The translations under genes and the position numbers were made by a program. A DNA stretch of 64,000 nt from Isoetes taiwanensis (taxonomy: Eukaryota > Streptophyta > Lycopodiopsida > Isoetales > Isoetaceae). Shown here piece after piece: positions 10,838-22,989 of the stretch. The number at the start of each line of letters is the position of its first letter. The stretch's first letter is position 1. The stretch covers positions 250,001-314,000 of the forward strand of contig JAJEKV010000093.1 of the NCBI GenBank assembly GCA_021234155.1, read 5' to 3'. The notes under the pieces are model-generated. The model was not told where the DNA came from and did not search any database. It saw nothing but the letters and a program-made list of their open reading frames with translations.

Positions 10838-12806
10838 ATGTGTAGAGAGAGAAACCAGGCCCAACATGGGCAATTTGAGGCAGATTTCGTTGATGGGGGG
10901 ACAGGAATTGTGGATAGGGGGACAGGACAGGGTGACGTAAGCCTGAAAAAGGTAAATTTGGGACAGGATCAGAGTTTGGAAAATCGAGAAAAGGATGGAC
11001 AGCAGAGGACAGAATTTTATGAGGCAAGGAATCATGGCTATCTAAAATTTTCTGACGTAGGTCAGGAATTTATGAATTTGTTTCAGGAATCGTCAGATCA
11101 CATCAAAGGAAAGATCATTGCTCTTCTAAAATTTTTAAACGGAAAAACTGGAAGCTCTCAAACTCCAGAATACTTTGCATGTGGTGACTGGCTGATCCCA
11201 ACAATGGCGGAGAGAAGAACCCGAGCTCAAACCATGTCGCCTGTGGAGATGCAATCTCATCTTGTGGGACCGATCTTGGAACAAATCAATCAAGAACAAA
11301 GGAGGATTCTTCAAAAGCAAGAGACGAGATCAATTCATGAGTTTAGAGGTATTCCTAACTTGAAAAATCATCAGTTTATTCCTTCGAGACTCAAAGAATT
11401 AGAATCCCGGGCTGTTATTGGTTGCATTCGCCATGAAGGTGTAAAGTTAAACTACCTTAAAACAGAACTAATCAAGATGGATAAAAAGGTAGAAATCTCT
11501 GGAATGTATTGGCTGCAATTCCCTTTCTTTGTGGTAGAATGTGGAAGTCCAAATACAGTCCAATATCTCCTCAAGCAGGGTACTATCTATAAAGCCAACA
11601 CCCAATTCTATTTTCAGAAATGGAATCCGAAATTTGATCCTAAGGATTTAAAACAATTATTCCATCCAGCATCTTGCACTGTAGCAGGGCTAAATCCTAT
11701 GTATTGGCATGAGGATATTTTCAAGGAATTGTTCTCGGGAATAGGGGAGTACATTGGCTGGGAAGGAGTTCCAGAGAGGGCTCCAAAAGTATGGGTACAA
11801 GTTGATATCTTGAAGGAAATTCCAAGACAAATTCAGTATCAAGATTATTTTGGAGAACACAAGGTTTTATCTTTTAATTGGCAGGGTCTTCCTCTTCCAT
11901 GCAATGTTTGTGGCCTTAGATTGCATGGTGGTGGGGTCTGTCAAGGAAAATGGATGAAAAATAGCTCGGTTAAGTCTGTTCCAGAGGAAAAAGAAACTTC
12001 TCAGTATGAAAATGATGATCCAAAACCTAACTCCTGGGTAACTGTAAGTAACTACAGGAAAAACAGAAATGGAAGTACATATAGAAGGGCTCGGAAACAG
12101 AAAACTAATGCTCGGAACAAAGGGGAGGAGCAGGTCACTTTGAATACCATTAGAAAAGAATGGAAGAAAAAAGATGAGCACAACAGAATTAATGGTCAGA
12201 TAAAAGTACTGGTCAATGCTAGTGGCCAGGGAGTGGAGAATTCCAAGGAACCTATAAGTCCTAATGGCCAGGTGTTGGAATTATCCAAGGTCCCTATAAG
12301 TCCCAAGAATTCAAATGGCAGAGAATTTAGTCATCAGAATTCCACCAAAATCTCAAGGGATATCTCTGTAAGTGCTAAAAAACAGATTCTGAACTCAGGT
12401 CAAAACACTACAGAAGTAAAGGGGATTGAGTTTCACAAGGGAGAGGCTTCAACCAGTAAATTTTTGGGGGAAGATAGTCCAGGTAAGCAGATGTATGAGA
12501 TATTGTTAGAACTGATGGAGAATGCAGAGAAAGTAGCAAATGATAAAACACAAGAACAATGTGAGTCTCAGAATGAATCTCAATCTGTATCAGATACACA
12601 AGAACAACCTCTGATCGAGGAACACATTGAAGTTGTGCCAGAAACGCAAATGGATGCAATTGAAGTGACACCAAAGGAAACATCAAAATTTAAGTTCTTC
12701 ACGAAGTCTCCTATGGAACACATCCAAAACATGGAGAATAAAGATGTTAATTATGAGGTTGGAGCTCAGATATTGCAGGAAACTATTAATCCAAATGGCC
12801 TAAGAA
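10838..12806 (+). CDS. LINE ORF1 protein (DUF4283-like, zinc knuckle)
   Basis: This is the longest uninterrupted non-repetitive frame in the window, about 656 codons before it runs into foreign poly(T). ORF1 proteins of plant L1 elements bind LINE RNA. Residues about 195-350 resemble the DUF4283 nucleic-acid-binding module (WLQFPFFVVECGS…, YIGWEGVPERAPKVWVQVD). A zinc knuckle of form CX2CX4HX4C follows at Cys355, Cys358, His363 and Cys368. The rest is a hydrophilic tail with repeated PISPNG-type motifs and acidic stretches. I took ATG 10838 as the start because the frame is open from there. Translation as it stands would end in a run of Phe and a stop at 12838. Confidence 0.75.
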
Positions 12807-12884
12807 TTTTTTTTTTTTTTTTTTTTTTGAGGGTATGAATATCTTATATTAATTTATAGATAAAGTGTTATACATATATCCCAC

Positions 12885-13226
12885 TTATGGGATTAATAAA
12901 GCTAACCTTTGCATTTCCGAACTCAGATCATCCTCAACTAACCAATGACACTTAAAGAACATATAAAATCCTTGAATTTTACCAATCCTGTCTAGAGCCT
13001 TGTTATAGTTGAGCCCATATTTCCGATGATGGGCAAGAGCCATGAGTGCCACCTCCATGTTAAAAGTATTCTTCATCTTGTCCAAAGAAAATTGTTGTCC
13101 CCCCATAGCAATACCACATCTATGCTTCCATATTGTCCACAACCCTATGTTAAGCGTGAGACGCAGAGATAACATCTCCATCGGTAGCCATAATGATTCC
13201 CGGCCATTGTAGAACGTTGGTACCAA
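12885..13226 (-). pseudogene. LINE ORF2 C-terminus (3' part of nested copy)
   Basis: The frame reads LWTIWKHRCGIAMGGQQFSL, the W..WK.R block found near the end of plant LINE ORF2 proteins. It corresponds to WKHRNRIQIEG at about 20345 in the host LINE. It ends at 12885 and is followed by an AT-rich 3' UTR and poly(A). It is truncated at its 5' side by the inversion junction. Confidence 0.6.
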
Positions 13227-13231
13227 TGAGC

Positions 13232-14650
13232 TTGGGGGGCTTGGGAGGCTCGATATCTACACCCGGCTTTGTCCACGGGGTTTTATCTCTCGGTCCCAAA
13301 GGTTGCTAGGCCACAAAAGCTAAATGAATGGAGACCCATAAGTGACTAATGTGCTTTATAAGGTCATCATGAAGATCATTGCCAATCGGTGAAGCCAATT
13401 CTCAATAAGGTTATTGGAAGTGAGCAAAGCGGCTTTCTTACAGGTAGGCATATTTTGGATAACTTTATCGCAGACAAGAGAAGGTGCATTGGTGTAAACT
13501 CTCCAAAAGCAGTGTGTTTTTGAAAATGGATTTTTCGCAAGGCATATGATACCCTTCATTTGGAGGGGACTTGAGGATATTATGCTACATATGGGTTTTG
13601 ATGCTTCCTTTGTTGACATGTCTTTAGGCTTCAACAAACTTGCTTCAAACATCGGTTTTGATTAATGGGCAACCCTCGGGCCTGTTTGAACCGAGAAAAG
13701 GTGTCGAGGCAAGGTTGCCCTCGGCACCCTATGCATTTTTTATCATAGCAAAATTTACTTACTAAGATGGTCGAATTCAAGATATCGAGGGCACTCTCAC
13801 CTTGGTCTTGACTCCCGACTCCTCGCAAAAGCTTTCAATCATGCGGTATCACGGATGATCGTTCATCTTCCCTAGATATGATGACTCTAGCTCTGCGGAC
13901 CTTCCATGAAATTGTAGATGCATTCGGGAAGTTATCGGGGATAGAGCTCAATCGCGGCAAAATGTGCGATTATTTGGCCCTTCGATGAGGATGTTGATCC
14001 AGGGTAAAAGACTTTGGATTCCGCATTCTTAAAGATGAAGCCACAAAATTGCTTGGTATTCCCTTGGTCCTTTCTGATAATCTAAAAGGACTCTGGACCC
14101 CTATTCTGGACAACCTGAGAAAGAAAGTCAACTTATGGTCAGCAAAAGGGCTTGCGATTCTTTGGAAAGATTGCCGATTGCCAATCACGGTCCTTGCGGC
14201 TTCTCATGTATACTATTCCTCGGCTATGGTTGCTCCTAAATACATTTATAGTCAAATCCACACAATCATCGGGGAAGTTTATATGGGGGGAGGAAGGCAT
14301 AAGGTGGCATGGTGGGTGTGTGTGTATGGATCGAAGGATGGTGGGATGGGGTGCAAGGACCTGGAAACTCAAGCTCAGGTACTCGCAGGCAAATACGTGT
14401 GGAGAGCACTTCAAGGTATTACCTCCCCTGCTCTGCACTTTGTCAAATATTGGCTTCAACGTTGTTCTTTAAAAGGTAAGCCTTCTTTACCTAGGGAGGA
14501 AATGGGTTCCTTCTTTTATAGTTACAAAATTGCCCCAGGCACATCTCCAATTATGCGGAAGCTGTTAGAGGCTTGGTTAGAAGTTCAAAGTCTTTTTAAG
14601 CCAATGGAAGCTCCCAGGGAGGCTGGAAAACTGAGCATTTTCTGGAACAC
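13232..14650 (+). pseudogene. Decayed LINE reverse transcriptase (inverted part of nested copy)
   Basis: Across several frames the RT landmarks appear in order: NEWRPIS and NVLYKVIMKIIANR (13303-13395), FARHMI for the first catalytic block (about 13530), a degraded VRQGCPLA region near 13700, then a long open frame 14049-14650 reading LGIPLVLSDN…KVAWWV…GGMGCKDLETQAQVLAGKYV. The last blocks match LGIPLALNKN and GGLGCKDLFIQAQALSAKLV of the host LINE ORF2. Many stops and shifts show it is older than, or mutated faster than, its surroundings. Confidence 0.7.
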
Positions 14651-14654
14651 TCAG

Positions 14655-14876
14655 ATATGGATGAAAAATAGCCTGGGAATTGTTACCAATAGACCAATAA
14701 GTCCAAATGGCCTGGGAATTGGTAACAATAGACCAATAAGTCCAAATGATCAGGACGTGCAGATTGGTGATAAAAAAGAACAGGAGCCTATGATTACAAG
14801 CACACACAGTGAACAAACTGGAGGGGAAGTATTTTATACTCCTACTAGTAATGATACCCAGCCTTGCTGGGCATAA
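14655..14876 (+). pseudogene. ORF1-like tail resuming after the nested LINE
   Basis: The frame reads IWMKNSLGIVTNRPISPNG, then GIGNNRPISPNDQ, and ends TQPCWA. The PISPNG motif also recurs in the ORF1 tail (about 12255 and 12300), and the 16-base string atggatgaaaaatagc is shared with 11949-11965. I read this as the C-terminal end of ORF1 resuming after the insertion, fused by chance in frame to the nested ORF2 fragment. The exact right boundary is uncertain. Confidence 0.45.
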
Positions 14877-14879
14877 ATT

Positions 14880-16590
14880 AGGAACCTTTAATTTCTTTCT
14901 TTTTTTATTCTCCCTTTTTTTTTTCTAACCCCCTTCTCCCTCCCTTTGCCTTCCCTTTCCCCTTCCCCTTTATTTCTTTCTCTTTTTCTTATCAGCTTTT
15001 TCCCTTCCTTTTTATCTTTCCCCGCTCTTCCCATTTTTCCACTACTCTCTTTCCCTTTCCTTTTCCCCTTCCTCTTCCTTTTCCTTTTCCTTTTCTCTTT
15101 CCCGTTTCTCATGCATTTTTTTCGTTCTCTTTTGCTTACCTTTTCATGTGCCCTTTTCTTCCTTTCCCCACCCTCTTCCTCTTGATCACGTGCCCTTTTC
15201 CCCATCTCTTTTCCCATTTCTCTCTCCTCTTTTCCTCATGCTCTTTTTGCTTTCCCTTCTCCTTTTTCCGCTTCCTTTTTCCTTTCAACTTTCCATTCCC
15301 TTTTCATACTTTCCGCACCCTTTTGCTTTGCGATGTTCCCTTTTTCCCTTTCCTTTCTCTTTCCCCTTCCTTTACATTTTCCCTTTCCCGTTCCCTTTCG
15401 CTTTTCATATGCCTCTTTCCATTCCCTTTTCTCAACCTTTTTTATGTACCCTTTTTCCTTCTTTCCCCATCCTCTTCCCCTTTTTCCCCTTTCCACTTTC
15501 TCCTTTCTTGTTTCTTTTTTCTTTTCCCTTTCCCATACTCTTTTTCCCTTTCTTTTTTCTATTTCCTCACCCTTTCCGTCTTCCCTTTTTTCTCGTGCCC
15601 TTTTCTCCTTCCTCTTTTCCTATTCCTTGCTCCCTACCCTTTGTCTATTCTACTTTCCCCCCACCTTTTTCCTCATTTTTCCATCCTTTCCCTCTTCCTT
15701 TTTCTCGATGCTCTTTTTGCTTTCCTTTTTCTCTTTCTTCACCCTTTCTCTTTTTCTCGTTCCCTTTTCCCAAGTTCTCTTTTTCCCTTTTCCCCCTCTC
15801 TTTTCCTTTTTACTTTTCTTTTTCCCATAGACTTTGCAACCTTTTCTTATTTTCCCTTACCTTTTTCTCCTTTTCTCACCTTTACTTCTTACCCTTCTCG
15901 TGGTGCTCTTTTTCCGTTCCCTTTCCCCCTCGCCTATTCTATTCCTTTTTCTATTTTCTTTTATCTTTCCATTTTCCTTTTCTCCTTCTCTTTCCTTTTT
16001 CCTCTTACCTTTCTTTTATTCCTTTTCCCTTTTCCCTTTTCCCTTTTTCCCTTTCATCGTTTTCCTTTTTCCCTCCCCTCTTCCTTTTCCCTTTTTCCCT
16101 TTCATCGTTTTTTCCTTTTTCCTTCCCCTCTTCCTTTTCCCTTTTCCCTTTTTCCCGTTCATCGTTTTTCCTTTTCCCTTACCCTTTTCCTTTTCCTTTT
16201 TTCCTTTTTCCTTTTCCCTTTTCATCGCTTTTTCCTTTTTCCCTTCCCCTTTTCCTTTTTCCTTTTCCCTTTTCCTTTTCCCTTTTCCCTTTTCCCTTTT
16301 CCCTTTCATCATTTTTCCTTTTCCCTTACCCTTTTCCGTTTCCCTTTTCCCTTTTCCCTTTCATCGTTTTTCTTTTTCCGTCCCCTTTTCCTTTTCCGTT
16401 TTCCCTTTTCCGTTTTTCCTTTTCCCTTTCATCTTTTTTTTCCTTTTTCCCTTTCATCGTTTTCCTTTTCCCTTTTCCCTTTTCCCTTTCATCGTTTTTC
16501 CTTTTCCCTTCCCCTTTTCCGTTTCCCTTTTCCCTTTTCCTTTTCATCGTTTTTCCTTTTCCTTTTCCTTTTTCCTTTTCCCTTTCATAT
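14880..16590 (+). repeat. 1.7-kb pyrimidine tract (CCCTTTT-type)
   Basis: The plus strand is almost purely C and T, built from ttcccttttccc-like units. In the second half (16050-16590) a higher-order unit ending in ccctttcatcgtttttcc recurs about eight or more times at roughly 45-80-base spacing. Open frames of 250-490 residues (Phe, Pro, Ser, Leu only) are consequences of the composition. It lies between ORF1 and ORF2 of the LINE. Confidence 0.95.
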
Positions 16591-16805
16591 TGAAGCCATA
16601 GTCAAGATGAAATTTTAGTTGAAGACACGCACACATCATCTCCACCATTGGTCATTCAAATCCTCGACCGTCCGATTTAGGGTGCGGTCCATTACACAAC
16701 ATTATAATATAAGATCAGTACCAAGAAGAATATGAAGAGAGCTCATTTCTCAGAAAATAGCCCAGCTCTGAACCTGAGAGTACAGGAGAGGAAGAAATAT
16801 CCAGC

Positions 16806-17513
16806 ATGAAGATAACTACATGGAATATGAGAGGGATTAAGGGCCCCCTCAAGAGATAAAAGGGCACTGATAGCTCTAAAAGAAATAAAGTCTGATATAA
16901 TACTGTTACAGGAACATAGGTTACCTGAATTTGAAGCTTCCAAGTTGCATGAATGGATCAGGTCTGGGGGTGATTCTGTTTGGTCAGCTGCAGATGGTAC
17001 TAGGGGTGGAATTTGTATGGCTTGGTGGGGGTACAAATGTCTTGAGAAGTTTAGACATAACTCGGGTAGATGGAATGTAGCTGTATTGCAAAAAGGAAAG
17101 GAAATTTTTGGGATTATAAATATTTATGCATCAACGAAAAAAGTAATGAGAGAGAGGAACAATGGACACAAATCTCGATGGATCCAAACAAAGAATATTG
17201 AAAATTGGATGATGGCGTGTGATTTTAATAACACCCTGTTTGGGACCAAAAACTTGGAAAGAAAATTAATATGGCAAGGAAGGAAAGAGATTCTTGGGAT
17301 AATTTGATGACTTCCTTTCATATGTTCCTCCCTCCACTTCTAATAATTACTCTTGGAGTAATAAGAGGAGGAAAAAAAGAGGAAAGGGTGTTTACATTTT
17401 ATTGGACAGATTCTACATATGCAATAAAAATATCAATACATGGGATGACTTGTTTGTTTGGGGATGTTAGTAACTCTATTTCTGATCATTACCCACGGTC
17501 TATTCAGTGGTAG
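16806..17513 (+). pseudogene. LINE ORF2: endonuclease domain
   Basis: ATG 16806 starts MKITTWNMRGIKGPLKR, the typical N-terminus of an AP-type LINE endonuclease, then stops. The frame resumes as LLQEHRL, GGICMAWWG and IINIYAS, and the domain ends with ISDHYPRS. The catalytic Asn near the start, the Glu of QEH and the final SDH are all visible. At least two frameshifts and one stop separate the blocks. Confidence 0.75.
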
Positions 17514-19856
17514 GACTCAAGCAAATCGAGGTGGAGTGAATAGTCCATTCAAGTTTAATGTTGGATTATTAAATAACAAGTTATTCCAGGAAGAATTCAA
17601 ACTGTTCTTAGCTACTTTGAACCCGGTCAGCAAAACAGAATCAATGAAGGGATTTGTTCAAAAGATGAAGCTAATTAAAGGATGGATTAAGAAATGGGGC
17701 AAGGATTGGAGTATGAAAAGAAGAAAGGAAAAACAGGATTTGTATGCAGAAATGAAAGAAGTTAGAAGTAGGTTATTTTTGGACAAATCAAATGAGGCCC
17801 TACAGCAACAAGAGGAAATTCTTGAAAGGAAAGTTAAGTTAGTGGAGGAATCTGAAGCTAAAGCATTGTCAGTTAAAAGCAGGTGTAGGTACATTAATGA
17901 AATGGATAAAGGAAGCTCAGGTTTCTTTTTCAGGGTTGCCAAGAGCAGAATGGTTAATAATGGAATTGTCCAAATTAAGACAGGTGCAGATCACATGCTG
18001 GAGAAACAAGAGGATATTGAAGATTATTTCCATCAAGAATACAGTAAAATATTTCAGGAAAATGAAGTTCCCAAGGAGGATATGGAGGAATTTTTTCAGG
18101 GTATTCCAAGGGCTCCTCAAGCTGAAGAGGATAATGATTTATTGAATGTGCCAGATGAAAAGGAAATTTGGGAGACAATAAAGTCAATGGCTAAAGGAAG
18201 GAGTCCAGGACCAGATGGGTTCCAACCTGAGTTTTATGCTGAATTTTGGGATACATTGAAAGATGACATAATTATCTTTATACAAGGTGCTTGGAAGGCA
18301 AGAAGTTTAAACCCTGCAATAAATGCTGGACATATTACCTTAATTCCAAAGGTAGATAATCCACTGCAAATTGGGGATTGGAGGCCAATATCCTTGACAA
18401 ATACAACATACAAAATCCTTGCCAAAATTCTTGCTAATAGGTTGAAGCCTACCCTAATGAAACTCATCAGTCCATGTCAAACCGCCTTCTAGCAAAGAAA
18501 GAAACATCTTCTTGGAGAACTATATTGGAGCCTCTGAGGGATTGCATTGGAATGAAGTATCAGGTCAGAAATGTATGTTACTTAAACTTGATTTCCAAAG
18601 AGCATATGATACAATAAACTGGCAATTTTTAGAAAGAGCAATGCAACATCTTGGTTTTAAAGATGAAGTCTATCAGAAAATATGGAGTTTTAATTGTACA
18701 GCATCCTCAGCCTTAGTGATAAATGGAAATCCAAGCAAACAATTTAAGTGCGGGCACGGGGTAAGACAAGGTTGTCCTTTGGCACCATATTTATTTTTGA
18801 TAGTGGCTGAGATTGTGACCAGAATGGCTACATATCTCCAACAACAAAGGTAAGATCCAAACATTGAGGATGCCAGAAGACCATGAGCCCTTTACCATCA
18901 TGCAATATGCAGATGATACATTTGTGTTTCTTAAATATGGAGATAAAAGTTTGGAGAATTTTCTTGAGGCAATCGAGATTTTTGGTAATGTGTCAGGAGT
19001 CAGGCTGAATAGGAAAAAGAGTGCTATCATTATGGATACCCAGGAACAGGACTTACAGGGGATAAAGGTTTTGGACAAGAATACAGTTATTACCATTTTG
19101 GGAATTCCTTTGGCTCTTAATAAAAATCTGCCAGGTGTATGGGAGCCAATTGTCTCAAGAATAAAACAGAAGCTTAATAAGTATCCAGGGACATTATCAT
19201 TAGCTGGAAGAGTAGAAATTGCAAATGCAGTGATTGGTAGTACACATGTGTATTTCTCTTCAGCAATTATTGGTGACAAGGGTTCTTATAACAAGATTGA
19301 AACAGCTATCAGGAAGTTCATCTGGCAGGGCAGTCATAAGGTGGCTTGGACTGACTTAGTCAAGGATAAAAAGAATGGTGGTTTAGGGTGTAAGGATTTA
19401 TTTATTCAGGCACAGGCATTGTCAGCTAAATTGGTGTGGAGTGCCATCTATTGTGCAAGACCATCACCAGCTCTAAGGTTAATTAAATACTGGCTTCAAA
19501 AATCTAAGATTGTGGGAAGTCCTACAATTACACACCAATTGCCGGATTCTGTTTTCTTCAAGATTAAAGCAGGATCAGGAACATCTAAAACATTGAAAAG
19601 GATCTTTGAAGCTTGGAATGAGGTTAGTCTATGTTATAAGCCACCAATTATTGATGCAAGGTGTTTGGAAAACAATTTCTTTTGGCATCCGGATCTTTGC
19701 ACAGAGGAAGAAGGGTGTCTTGCTTTCAAACATCCACAAAAGTATATGCAATGGCATGATGCAGGTCTCAGGAAATTTGGGGATCTAAGGGTACTTGATA
19801 TAGATGGAAAACTTGGGAGGAAAATTGCGAGAAACCAAAGGATCACAGGTGGATAA
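17514..19856 (+). pseudogene. LINE ORF2: reverse transcriptase
   Basis: RT blocks in order: RSPGPDGFQPEFY (about 18200), WRPISLTNTTYKILAKILAN (18380), LKLDFQRAYDTINW (18578), GVRQGCPLAPYLF (18757) and YADDT (18906-18920, catalytic Asp pair), then LGIPLALNKNLPGVW and RKFIWQGSHKVAW of the post-RT region. Frames break near 18492, 18850 and 19840. Together with the endonuclease and C-terminal domain this made one ORF2 polyprotein that primes on nicked DNA. Confidence 0.85.
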
Positions 19857-21196
19857 GGAGATCTATAGGAAAGTTATGGATATAGTTGCCTCACAGGATG
19901 ATTTCAGTCAAAATTATAACCAATGGACATTGCAGGGGAAGGAAATATACTCAGTAAAGGTGGTGTATAAGCAGATAATTGTACACAAGCCATCCAAAGC
20001 AAATGCAATGTGGCAATCGCGGATGAAAAACTTTGGCCAAAATTAATGCAAAAAGTTGGAAAATGTATTACGCCAATAAACTAAAAAACATTCAGTGGCT
20101 TTTATTGCATCGAGCTTGCAAACCAATGAGAAAAGGGCTTAAATTTGACAATGCGGTTTCACCTCTCTCGCCCTTTACATTGTGGCCAAAGAGAAACTTC
20201 TAATCATGTCTTTACATGCCGGAGACTTTTCGAAGTTTTGGAGTTGGGCAAGCACAAATAAACCACGGTTCCATTTACGTAAAATAACATTCTCGGTTCA
20301 TGAATACTAATAGCGATTTCTCGAACACACTCGTAATTGGCATGTTGGATTTTTGTGGAAACATAGAAACCGAATTCAGATAGAGGGAAAGAATCCATCA
20401 TTGGTTTGGGTCAAAAAGAATTCATATATTTAATTACAGATACAAAGAAGGGCCCATAAAATGGTTAGAGGAAAGAATTATGATGCATCATGGGATAAAA
20501 TTGGTAGATTCCATGGCGGTTTTGATTTCTTTCTTACTAACTTAAATGCTTTTGATGATGTCTTACACTGGGAGAAATGAGGAGACTCAATAGCACAAGG
20601 AGTGGAGAAAGAATGATGGGAGTGGCACAATATGAGGATGAAGAATTCTCACAGCTTGTCCAAGTTTGAACAGAAGAAGACATGTTTAAACAATTGAGAA
20701 GAGAAACTCGTTCATGCAAAAGCTATCAAAAGGATTCTCAAAAAAGGGGAGGTGTGGAGGTTTAATAATCTCAAAACCGTACTTTGAGAATTTGTTTCAT
20801 AAGTGGCGACAAAAAGACAAGCTCATGTTTCGGTTCTTCTTGATTTCACAAATTACACTGTAGAAGATCTGGACCTCATGCTCAGGATGTTTGGAAAGAG
20901 GGACGTCCCGGACTTCACAATGCAAGATATCTTTGGATTTGGTATGATGTCCCTGCTAACAGAAGTGCGACTTATTTCTGACAGAGATAACTTTTTGGCT
21001 TCATAACACCGACAAAGACATATAAATATCTTCATATCTACATATTTAGATTTTCATATTACGCTCAATTCTGATGCAATTGGTCTTGGGACCATACCTA
21101 CTATATTATTATAGTAGTTTTACTTTTTGCTTTACTTTGCTTTTATTAGCAAATATATCTATGTATTTTCTATAAATGAAATATAAAACCAACCTT

Positions 21197-21202
<6 letters not shown>
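19857..21202 (+). pseudogene. LINE ORF2 C-terminus and 3' UTR
   Basis: After 19857 the frame reads DKEIYRKVMDIVASQDDF, then INAKSWKMYYANKLKNIQWL, matching the zinc-finger (zf-RVT) region found at the end of plant LINE ORF2, then WKHRNRIQIEG near 20345. Stops accumulate. Sequence from about 21000 is AT-rich 3' UTR leading into CCCTC and poly(A). Confidence 0.65.

Positions 21203-21227
<25 letters not shown>
21203..21227 (+). other. LINE poly(A) tail
   Basis: 25 consecutive A preceded by CCCTC, marking the 3' end of the LINE. Confidence 0.9.
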
Positions 21228-22230
21228 CCCACAAGTGTCTAAACTGTTCTGATTTCATGGACATGATGTAAAACAATAGATGATGTCCCTGTGTCCAGTT
21301 ACAATATATGATCCATCTTCTGCACCAGTATTTTACATTATGTAAGAGGTCATTGCATTCAGTATATGTTATTTAATGTTCTCCTATATGCAGACAGTGG
21401 CCTCTAAATCTCAACCATTTGCATCATAGCTTATTGCAGCAGCATAGTACAGCGTTAGGCACCAAATTAGAGCTTTAGGCACCAAATTAGTGCTGACCCA
21501 AAGGCCTCATACAATCAGGAGTCTACATAGCCAATAACCTAGCACATCTATTACCCATTGGACACGTTTTCTGGAACTCCTGTTTTGGGGCAAAATTTTA
21601 AATTTTATTGTATCGTAGCTACTTCTGGACCGATATCGACACTTAGATGAATTAAGCATGTTAATCATTTTTATATGTCATTCTAGGCCCCTCATTAAGC
21701 ACAATACTTATATCCATAAGGACAACAATATTCAAGTATTTGCTGGAAATTTTTACTTTTCCAATTTGTTGCGATTTGAGAGGCATAGCTATGGTTTGCA
21801 TTAACTTATTGCTTTTGCAGGATTTGGCAATCTAAATGTGTACTTGGAGAAAAACCATTGTGTTACTCATCAACATAAGCAATTGAAGACAACGGGCAAG
21901 TCACAACTTTGTTGATACATATCGATCCTATGAAGCACAACACTCTTATTGTAGAAGCATTAATAATAGCATCCCAGGCCAAATAATAGTAGAATTGTTA
22001 ATAGCACCTTTGGGAAGAAAGAATAAAATTATGCAACTATACGACCAGTTTAAACAATGTCACTTGTTGAAGCTAAATGAATATGAAACCAAATTATGAG
22101 ATTAGTTGTTTTATATTTTCCATCTATATTTTCACTAGCATTGACTAGAACATAGTAGAACAATACAAATTATTCTCTATATACATCACACTTTTATACA
22201 TTTTAGCAGTTTTCCATCCCAACTTATGCG
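21228..22230. other. No gene recognised
   Basis: AT-rich. A short duplication (ttaggcaccaaattag at 21455 and 21476) and one possible splice acceptor (ttttgcag at about 21820) before a short open stretch were seen, with nothing else. Confidence 0.4.
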
Positions 22231-22548
22231 CAGCAATTCCCGACGCATGTTTACTGGCCAAAATGTTGTGGTGTTGTTGGAAGTTGCAGATATGGATATG
22301 GACTAAAGGCTAAGTAAAAACACGAGCCAGCACATCAGCACGACAATGTCGGGCACATGTTCGTGGTCTTTTGCACAATTTGTTTCCTATGTAGAGAAAG
22401 TTAATCCATGCGATCATTAAACAAATGGCATTTTGAACAACTAGGGTAGAATTAGCATCGGATTATTTGATTGAATGATTTCACTTAAGGACTTCTTTAT
22501 AAATTCCGCCCTATTTATACGTGACAATGTCGGGCAAACGGTTACTAG
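22231..22548 (+). mobile_element. Decayed Helitron 3'-end copies
   Basis: Around 22341-22365 (cgacaatgtcgggcacatgt) and 22521-22548 (gtgacaatgtcgggcaaacg…ttactag) the sequence parallels the intact ends at 23210 and 24798, with a weakened hairpin. CTAG is kept at 22545-22548. A further partial copy starts near 22237. Confidence 0.5.
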
Positions 22549-22989
22549 AGATGTGTCATTGCCAGGTACAACGGAATGTCAGGTAAAGAAACATTCTTAT
22601 ATATGCAAAGTTAATACATTGATGATAGAGTCATTAGACAATGGGTTCATAGAGGCAGATAAAGAACATTAATGATAATAAGTCTGCCCAACGTAAGCTG
22701 AATAATAATACTATGTTTGCTTTGCAAGCCAATAGTTAAATCACTACAGACTTAGGGCTACATTTTTGGAACTGGTATAAATTCTTACTCTTAATGTTCC
22801 TTTCCTTTTTTCATTTATCACTGCTGGCATGAGATCCTGCCAGACTAATTTAGTAGCAAATGGTTTGAACCACCTGCCTCAACATGATACATTCAAAGAC
22901 ATCTCATAGCTTGGTCAATCAAAATAGTAATTGACGTATTCTTCAATTGATCACTATAAAGACATGTGCCTATGTGTAGCAATGTTTGG

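Larger units (their letters stand above)
12812..14650 (-). mobile_element. Nested LINE copy with inverted 5' part (twin-priming layout)
   Basis: Reading the minus strand, the 3' part (13230 to 12830) ends in CCCTC followed by poly(A), seen as poly(T) at 12816-12828. It joins at about 13231 to a segment in the opposite orientation carrying the RT and post-RT regions (13232-14650 plus). The outer edge of the inverted part (14650) is the part of ORF2 nearest the 3' segment, the geometry produced by twin priming. Compared with the ORF2 at 16.8-20.8 kb, about 600 bases are missing at the junction. The insertion splits ORF1 of the host LINE. Confidence 0.65.
10800..21227 (+). mobile_element. L1-type LINE, near full length, with nested LINE and expanded pyrimidine spacer
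   Basis: Order on the plus strand: ORF1 from 10838, interrupted at about 12812 by another LINE copy, an ORF1-like tail to 14876, a pyrimidine tract 14880-16590, ORF2 (endonuclease from 16806, RT, C-terminal domain), a 3' UTR ending in CCCTC, and a 25-base poly(A) at 21203-21227. The nested copy has the same CCCTC-A(n) terminus in reverse, so both belong to one 3'-end family. The 5' boundary is approximate and no target duplication was found. ORF2 is broken, so the copy is dead. Confidence 0.75.

Noticed and set aside
14946-16618. Very long ORFs (up to 490 codons) in the C/T-rich tract on both strands
   Set aside because: They consist only of Phe/Pro/Ser/Leu or Lys/Arg/Glu/Gly as a result of the pyrimidine repeat and show no domain.
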